Shown here in pieces: positions 59,114-64,000 of a stretch of 64,000 nucleotides of DNA. The stretch's first letter is position 1. The number at the start of each line of letters is the position of its first letter. Source of the stretch: Terriglobales bacterium. Lineage in GTDB: Bacteria; Acidobacteriota; Terriglobia; Terriglobales; Acidobacteriaceae. The stretch spans positions 558,001 to 622,000 of the forward strand of contig JAICSO010000001.1 in the NCBI GenBank assembly GCA_025936825.1, written 5' to 3'. The notes beneath the pieces were generated by a model, which was not told the DNA's origin, searched no databases, and saw only the letters and a program-made list of their open reading frames with translations. Position numbers and translations under genes: made by a program.

Positions 59114-61552
59114 ATGAAACGAATTCATAAGGTAGCAGTACTCGGTGCAGGAACCATGGGCGCGCGCATCGCCGCTCATTTCGCCAATGCGGGCGTGCCG
59201 AGCTTCCTTTTCGACATCGTACCGGCCGATGCAGACGCTCCCATGCGCAACAAGATTGCCGCTGCCGGTCTCGATGCGGCGAAAAAGTCCAAGCCCGCCG
59301 CCTTTTTCGATCAGTCGATCGCACACCTGGTTACTATCGGCAACTTTGAAGATAACCTTAAGAAGCTTGCCGATGTCGATTGGATCATCGAAGCGGTAGT
59401 CGAGAACCTCGAAATCAAACGCGAGCTCTTGAAGAAAGTTGAGGCGATTCGCAAACCGGGAACGATTGTCACTACCAACACCAGCGGACTTCCGGTTGCG
59501 CGCATCGTCGAAGGCTTCTCCGACGATTTCCGCCGCTGTTGGTTCGGCACGCATTTCTTTAATCCGCCACGCTACATGCGGCTGCTGGAAATTATTCCCA
59601 CAGCAGAAACCGACCACGCTGCCATGGAAGCAGTGAAGTGGTTTGCCGATGTTCGTCTGGGCAAGGGAGTCGTTTTTGCGAAGGACACGCCGAATTTCAT
59701 TGCCAACCGCATCGGCACCTTTTCCGTGCTCAACGTTATTCGCCTGATGCAAGAGATGGACCTCACCATCGAAGAAATAGACTCGCTCACCGGCACCGCT
59801 GTCGGTTGGCCGAAGTCAGCCACGTTCCGCACCATCGATCTTGTCGGCCTCGACATTCTCAGCCACGTCGTTCGCAACATGGAGAAAACGGGCTTGGAGG
59901 AGGGACCGCACGCTGCCCCGCTGCCTCGCTTTGTCGAGCAGATGCTTGAGCGCAAGTGGCTGGGCGATAAAACCACAGGCGGCTTCTACAAAAAGGCAAA
60001 AGGGAAGGACGGCCAGGAAGAACGGCTGGCGCTGGATTGGAAGACGCTGGAATACCATCCGCGTACGAAACCGAAATTTCCGTCGTTAGAGATGGCCAAG
60101 AACATCGACGAACTTGGCCCAAGACTGCGCACGTTGTTGGGACTTGATGGCGGTTCCTCCAAGCCCGACAAAGCTGGCGCCTTCCTCTGGCAGTCGCTTT
60201 GTGATCTCTGGAACTATTCGGCGAACCGCATTCCTGAAATTTCGGAAACAATTGTCGAAATCGATCGCGCCATGCGCCTTGGCTTCAACTGGGAACTCGG
60301 ACCTTTTGAACTCTGGGACGCAGCCGGCGTCGAAGCCACCGTGGCTCGCATGAGGAAGGAGGAAAGAGCCGTAGCCGCCAACGCAGAAAAGTTGCTGAGT
60401 GCGGGAAAGACATCTTGGTATGCCGATGACCCGGAACTGCCCTCCGGCCGCGCATTCTGGAACCTCGGTACGAGTCATTACTCGCCGGTTGTGGTGCCAC
60501 CGGGCGTTTGGTCGGTAACGATTGCCAAGAAGTCTAATGGCGTGGTGAAGAAAAACGCAGGCGCATCGCTTGTTGACCTCGGCGACGGTGTCGGCTGCCT
60601 CGAGTTCCATTCGAAGATGAACTCGCTGGGCGCAGACATTATTTCTCTCATCGCGCAAAGCCTGAAGCCGCAGGGTCCGGGAGAGCACTTTGACGCCTTT
60701 GTCATTACCAATGACGCTCCCAACTTCTCCGTTGGCGCCAATCTGATGTTGCTGCTCATGTCCGCGCAGGAAGAAGAGTGGGACGAAGTTGATCTCGCGA
60801 TCCGCCAATTTCAGGGCATGACCCAGGCGATCAAGTTTTCACCCAAGCCCGTGGTCGTCGCTCCCTTCGGGATGACCCTTGGCGGCGGAGCCGAGATGAC
60901 GATGCATGCTCCCGCGCGCCAGCCTCACGCCGAACTTTATATTGGCTTGGTCGAAGTTGGGGTCGGCCTGCTTCCTGGTGGTGGCGGCTGCAAAGAAATG
61001 CTGCTGCGAGCCGTAGATGGCGCGACCGCGCTACGACAGGGAACTCGGCCTTCAGCCGGCAGTCTCGTCGAGTCCATTGAAATGCTGGAAACTATGAAGA
61101 AAGCTTTTGAAATAATTGCAACGGCGAAGGTTGCAACCTCTGCGAATGAAGCCCGTGCGTACGGATTCCTGTCCAATTCTGACGTGATCACCATGAACCG
61201 CGACCGCGTTCTCACCGACGCCAAGGCGCACGCGCTGGAGTTGGTGCGCGCAGGCTATGAGCCTCCAGTGCCGCGCACCAATATTCCGGCTCCGGGAGAG
61301 AACCTGCTGGCCACGCTGAAGATGGGCGTGCACCTTATGCGCCAAGGCGAATTCATCACCGAGTATGAAGTGAAGCTGGCCAACAAAATTTCCGAAGTGC
61401 TGTGCGGCGGAAACCTCACTCCCGGCACTCCGATCAGCGAGCAATACCTCCTCGACCTGGAACGAGAGGCCTTCAAATCACTCTGTGGGGAGAAGAAGAC
61501 CCAGGAAAGGATTCAATTCACGTTGAAAACGGGGAAAACGCTGAGGAACTGA
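59114..61552 (+). CDS. fadN: 3-hydroxyacyl-CoA dehydrogenase / enoyl-CoA hydratase fusion (FadN type)
   Basis: An 812-residue bifunctional beta-oxidation enzyme. The N-terminal NAD-binding domain (VAVLGAGTMGARIAAHFANAG), HAD catalytic segment (GTHFFNPPRYMRLLEIIPT) and second HAD domain are followed by a C-terminal crotonase domain (FSVGANLMLLL, MTLGGGAEMTMHAPA, EVGVGLLPGGGGCKEM). This dehydrogenase-then-hydratase order is that of Bacillus FadN and the reverse of proteobacterial FadB/FadJ. ATG 59114 follows GGAGGGTC; the frame is open upstream across the divergent promoter. It makes 3-ketoacyl-CoA for the thiolase. Confidence 0.94.
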   Translation: MKRIHKVAVLGAGTMGARIAAHFANAGVPSFLFDIVPADADAPMRNKIAAAGLDAAKKSKPAAFFDQSIAHLVTIGNFEDNLKKLADVDWIIEAVVENLEIKRELLKKVEAIRKPGTIVTTNTSGLPVARIVEGFSDDFRRCWFGTHFFNPPRYMRLLEIIPTAETDHAAMEAVKWFADVRLGKGVVFAKDTPNFIANRIGTFSVLNVIRLMQEMDLTIEEIDSLTGTAVGWPKSATFRTIDLVGLDILSHVVRNMEKTGLEEGPHAAPLPRFVEQMLERKWLGDKTTGGFYKKAKGKDGQEERLALDWKTLEYHPRTKPKFPSLEMAKNIDELGPRLRTLLGLDGGSSKPDKAGAFLWQSLCDLWNYSANRIPEISETIVEIDRAMRLGFNWELGPFELWDAAGVEATVARMRKEERAVAANAEKLLSAGKTSWYADDPELPSGRAFWNLGTSHYSPVVVPPGVWSVTIAKKSNGVVKKNAGASLVDLGDGVGCLEFHSKMNSLGADIISLIAQSLKPQGPGEHFDAFVITNDAPNFSVGANLMLLLMSAQEEEWDEVDLAIRQFQGMTQAIKFSPKPVVVAPFGMTLGGGAEMTMHAPARQPHAELYIGLVEVGVGLLPGGGGCKEMLLRAVDGATALRQGTRPSAGSLVESIEMLETMKKAFEIIATAKVATSANEARAYGFLSNSDVITMNRDRVLTDAKAHALELVRAGYEPPVPRTNIPAPGENLLATLKMGVHLMRQGEFITEYEVKLANKISEVLCGGNLTPGTPISEQYLLDLEREAFKSLCGEKKTQERIQFTLKTGKTLRN

Positions 61553-61575
61553 GTTGCAAAGAAGAAGTGGGGTGC

Positions 61576-61604
61576 CCCATGTCTCGCGGTTTTCGAGACA
61601 TGGG
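61576..61604. repeat. Perfect hairpin between convergent genes (CCCATGTCTCG / CGAGACATGGG)
   Basis: An 11-base perfect inverted repeat (61576-61586 and 61594-61604) with loop CGGTTTT, preceded by GGGGTG, lies in the 83-base gap between the convergent fadN and TPR genes. No T-run follows, so it is either a dispersed palindromic repeat or a bidirectional transcription stop. Confidence 0.55.
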
Positions 61605-61635
61605 TAACGCGGCGCTGAAGCAAGTGTTGCCGCAC

Positions 61636-63282
61636 CTATGGTTCCCGTTTCTTTCGTCCCACCCGCTCCAGTATTCGTCGCACTTTCTTCGGTGAAACCG
61701 ATAGCCGCTCTGCCACGCGCGAAACTTTCCGTCCTTCGCGTTCCCAGATTTTGGGAATGATCAACTCGGCAAACTCCTCGCTGAGCTGCTGAAAAGTTTT
61801 TTCGCCCACTGATCCTTGAGACCATGCCCGCAGAGTGGGGTTCACGTCCCCCTTCCGCAGAACTTTGCTCTTTAGGTTTTGCAGGTCTTCCCAGGCATTC
61901 TCCGCATGTCCGCCGCCTTTCGAAAGCGTGATCGCCTGGTCATAGCAGTGCCGTGCAGCGTCGGGATCATCAAAGAAGCGATTGCAAAACGTTAGTCCCT
62001 GCCAAATATATGTATGCGCCAGCAGACGCCGGTTCTGCGTATGTTTTGCTAACTCGACCGCTTCGTGCGCATAATCCTGGGCCAGTCGCGCGTGGTTACC
62101 AGGTTCGGTATTCTCCCCGATCCCTTCCTCGACGCGAGCATTCTCGATCATGCAGCGCACCATGCGAGCGCGAGCCATCAGGATGTTGTCCCGCTTTTCC
62201 TCCCCCAGTCGGAACGCGGTTTTCGCCGCCGCCTCTGCTCGATCCAGATCGCCGCTATCGAGATAGAGGTACGCGTAATTCACGTTCACGCTACCCAGGC
62301 CGTGATGGTTCTCGTACTCCTGGTAAATGGTGGCGGCTTCAGTAAGCTCAGCCAGAGCCTCCTCCCGCAGTTGCTCAAACCGATGACGATAAGGCGCCTT
62401 CACTTCGCCGTTTCCGGATCGTCCTCGCGCCGCAGCTTTTCGACGCCGCGCCGCCTCGGCATCAATTTTCCGTCGCAATTGCAGCGCGATCAACCGCTTG
62501 ACGTATGCCATGTTGTTCAACGACCGCGCCACGTTGCGGTGTTGCGGATCGCGTCGCTTGTAATAGGCAATCGCGGTGGAAAAACTGTCAATCGCGTGCT
62601 GATATCGCCCTTGGCGCCGCGCTATTCGCCCATAGGAGGAATGGATATTACCGAGCGTCAGATAATCATCGGTCTTCCCGAGAACGGACTCCGCTTGGTG
62701 CAGAATTTCAACTGCCTGCTTTACATCTCCTTTTTGAAAATAGAGCCAGCTTTCAAGCACGCGTGAAACCGCGGCCATCGGCTCGTGAGCGCATTCAAGC
62801 GCAATGTCGCGGCCCTTCACAGCACGAGCAAGCGCCTCATCGTATTCGCCTTGCATACGCAGGCAACGGCCCTTCCAGAAATTTGCGATTGCCACGAGTT
62901 CTCGGTCGTCGGTATCGTCGCCGAGGCTCAGCACGAAATCGAAATGGCGAATCGCCTCCAGCTTCGATTCCTCCGACATGGCCACCATGCCTTCCGCCAT
63001 TCGCAAGTAAAGGTAATCGAGCAGCGGCAGGCGCGCCCGAATTGCTTTCGAAAATGTAGCGAGGATTTTCTTGACGAGGACCGGACGTTCAAAGCCCAGA
63101 TCCACCCACTGTGCAAGATAACCTGCGAAGAGTCCGGCGTGATGCTGCTCTGGCTTAAAGTGCTCCAGAACGCAACGGTGTCCTTCCAGCAGCGCCATGC
63201 CTTGCGCCACACGGCGACACACCAAATGCTCTTTGAGCTGAGCTAGAAAGTCACCCGTGATTTCCGCGGAGTGGGCAGCCAT
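61636..63282 (-). CDS. TPR-repeat protein with C-terminal helix-turn-helix
   Basis: A 548-residue cytoplasmic protein without a signal. Several tetratricopeptide repeats occur between about 90 and 450 (ANFWKGRCLRMQGEYDEALARAVKGRD, IHSSYGRIARRQGRYQHAIDSFSTAIAYY). The end, IIPKIWEREGRKVSRVAERLSVSPKKVRRILERVGRKK, is a helix-turn-helix of the kind seen in Fis-like or transposase-type HTH domains. A basic stretch (RRKAAARGRSGNGEVK) lies mid-protein. It starts 17 bases after the malate synthase stop, so it is cotranscribed and may regulate glyoxylate-cycle genes (inference). Confidence 0.82.
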   Translation of the reverse strand: MAAHSAEITGDFLAQLKEHLVCRRVAQGMALLEGHRCVLEHFKPEQHHAGLFAGYLAQWVDLGFERPVLVKKILATFSKAIRARLPLLDYLYLRMAEGMVAMSEESKLEAIRHFDFVLSLGDDTDDRELVAIANFWKGRCLRMQGEYDEALARAVKGRDIALECAHEPMAAVSRVLESWLYFQKGDVKQAVEILHQAESVLGKTDDYLTLGNIHSSYGRIARRQGRYQHAIDSFSTAIAYYKRRDPQHRNVARSLNNMAYVKRLIALQLRRKIDAEAARRRKAAARGRSGNGEVKAPYRHRFEQLREEALAELTEAATIYQEYENHHGLGSVNVNYAYLYLDSGDLDRAEAAAKTAFRLGEEKRDNILMARARMVRCMIENARVEEGIGENTEPGNHARLAQDYAHEAVELAKHTQNRRLLAHTYIWQGLTFCNRFFDDPDAARHCYDQAITLSKGGGHAENAWEDLQNLKSKVLRKGDVNPTLRAWSQGSVGEKTFQQLSEEFAELIIPKIWEREGRKVSRVAERLSVSPKKVRRILERVGRKKREP

Positions 63283-63299
63283 TCGAGCAGGAGCCCTCC

Positions 63300-64000
63300 C
63301 TACTCGATGTAATCATATGCCTCTAAAGTGAGAAACTCAGCAAAATCGGAGTTGGTAATCAGGCGGTCAAAAATTTCCGCGGCTTCGGTAATGCGAGCGC
63401 CTTTCAGCTTGTTTTTCTGGTCCGCAATCACTTGCCGTACGGTCTCCTTCGTGAGCGCTTGGCCATTGATCTTGGCTCCGTGGTGCACCCATTGCCACAC
63501 TTGCGCACGCGAGATTTCCGCCGTAGCTGCATCTTCCATCAAGTTGTAGATCGGCACGCAACCCCATCCTCGCAGCCATGATTCGAGATACTGTAAGCCA
63601 ACATCGATATTCCAGCGCAGGCCCAATTCTGTGATCGAACCTTCGGGAACTGCCAGCAAGTCCGCCGCTGTTACGCGCACCTCGTCGCGCGTGCGGCCAA
63701 TCTGGTTAGCATTCTTCATATGGGCGTCGAAGACGTGCTTCGCCACTGGAACTAGCCCCGGATGCGCTACCCAGGTTCCGTCGTGGCCGGCGTTGACTTC
63801 GCGCAATTTGTCCTGGCGCACCTTGTCGATGGCCCGGTCGTTCGCTTCCGGGTCATTCTTGATCGGAATCTGCGCCGCCATTCCACCCATGGCGTGAATG
63901 CCACGCCTATGGCAGGTTCGAATCAACAGGTCCACGTACGACTTCAAGAAGTGCCTTTCCATCGTGACCGTGGACCGGTCTGGCAAAACGAAATCCGGAC
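63300..64000 (-). CDS. aceB: Malate synthase A, C-terminal part (gene continues beyond the window)
   Basis: The last 233 residues of malate synthase; the frame stays open to the right edge (PDFVLPDRSTVTM...). Signature segments are RRGIHAMGGMAAQIPIKNDP, GHDGTWVAHPGLVPVA and NLMEDAATAEISRAQVWQWVHHGA, which includes the catalytic Asp of MEDAATAEI. It condenses acetyl-CoA with glyoxylate in the glyoxylate shunt, the natural sink for acetyl-CoA from the beta-oxidation genes next to it. No isocitrate lyase gene is in the window; it may lie upstream, to the right. Confidence 0.93.
   Translation of the reverse strand, partial: PDFVLPDRSTVTMERHFLKSYVDLLIRTCHRRGIHAMGGMAAQIPIKNDPEANDRAIDKVRQDKLREVNAGHDGTWVAHPGLVPVAKHVFDAHMKNANQIGRTRDEVRVTAADLLAVPEGSITELGLRWNIDVGLQYLESWLRGWGCVPIYNLMEDAATAEISRAQVWQWVHHGAKINGQALTKETVRQVIADQKNKLKGARITEAAEIFDRLITNSDFAEFLTLEAYDYIE

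Noticed and set aside
1-64000. CRISPR arrays, prophage, insertion sequences, rRNA or tRNA genes
   Set aside because: No spaced direct-repeat arrays, transposase or integrase motifs, phage structural genes or RNA-gene consensus were seen on either strand.

Overview
The window reads like the chromosome of an Acidobacteriota member, probably a Terriglobia/Koribacter-like lineage. The evidence is three very large Oar-type TonB-dependent proteins with N-terminal carboxypeptidase-regulatory-like domains, dense paired-CXXCH cytochromes, NHL-repeat proteins, moderately high GC, and short dispersed hairpin repeats between genes. No phage, insertion sequence, CRISPR array, tRNA or rRNA was seen.

Region 1 (0.1-16.3 kb) is a respiratory locus and the most interesting part. 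It starts with a four-cluster ferredoxin subunit plus a NrfD/HybB-like quinone-reactive membrane protein. A periplasmic haem-c sensor kinase (interrupted by an in-frame TAA), an NtrC-type sigma-54 activator and an archaemetzincin follow, all overlapping. Then come a small cytochrome c on the opposite strand and a seven-gene unit: a 16-haem cytochrome, an NHL propeller, a 4-haem cytochrome, a SurA-like PPIase, a 613-residue outer-membrane beta-barrel, a second NHL propeller and an 11/12-haem cytochrome. Together they look like a quinol-to-outer-membrane (porin-cytochrome type) electron conduit with its own redox sensing. A perfect TGTGA-N6-TCACA site lies in the divergent promoter region.

Region 2 (16.7-40.7 kb) is a glycan/amino-sugar utilisation locus. 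It holds a GH2 exo-beta-glucosaminidase-like enzyme, a LacI regulator, two Oar-type TonB proteins, a TPR protein, a TIM-barrel hydrolase, an amidohydrolase, an alpha-galactosidase-like lipoprotein, a PfkB kinase, an AgaS-like SIS isomerase, a DeoR/AgaR-like regulator, a GatZ/KbaZ-like protein without GatY, and an APC permease. Matching LacI-type half-site palindromes occur upstream of the GH2 gene and, twice, upstream of the first TonB gene. Region 3 (40.9-47.9 kb) has two small coiled-coil/winged-helix-like proteins, a LytS/LytTR two-component pair and a third Oar-type TonB protein ending in a clear terminator.

Region 4 (48.3-54.4 kb) is a heavy-metal-type RND efflux operon with a small His/Cys leader protein. 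Region 5 (54.5-64 kb) is fatty-acid and C2 metabolism: a decayed acyl-CoA-binding-protein gene not visible as one open frame, small hypotheticals, an aldehyde dehydrogenase, a thiolase divergent from a FadN-type beta-oxidation enzyme, a TPR/HTH protein and the C-terminal part of malate synthase, which runs off the right edge.
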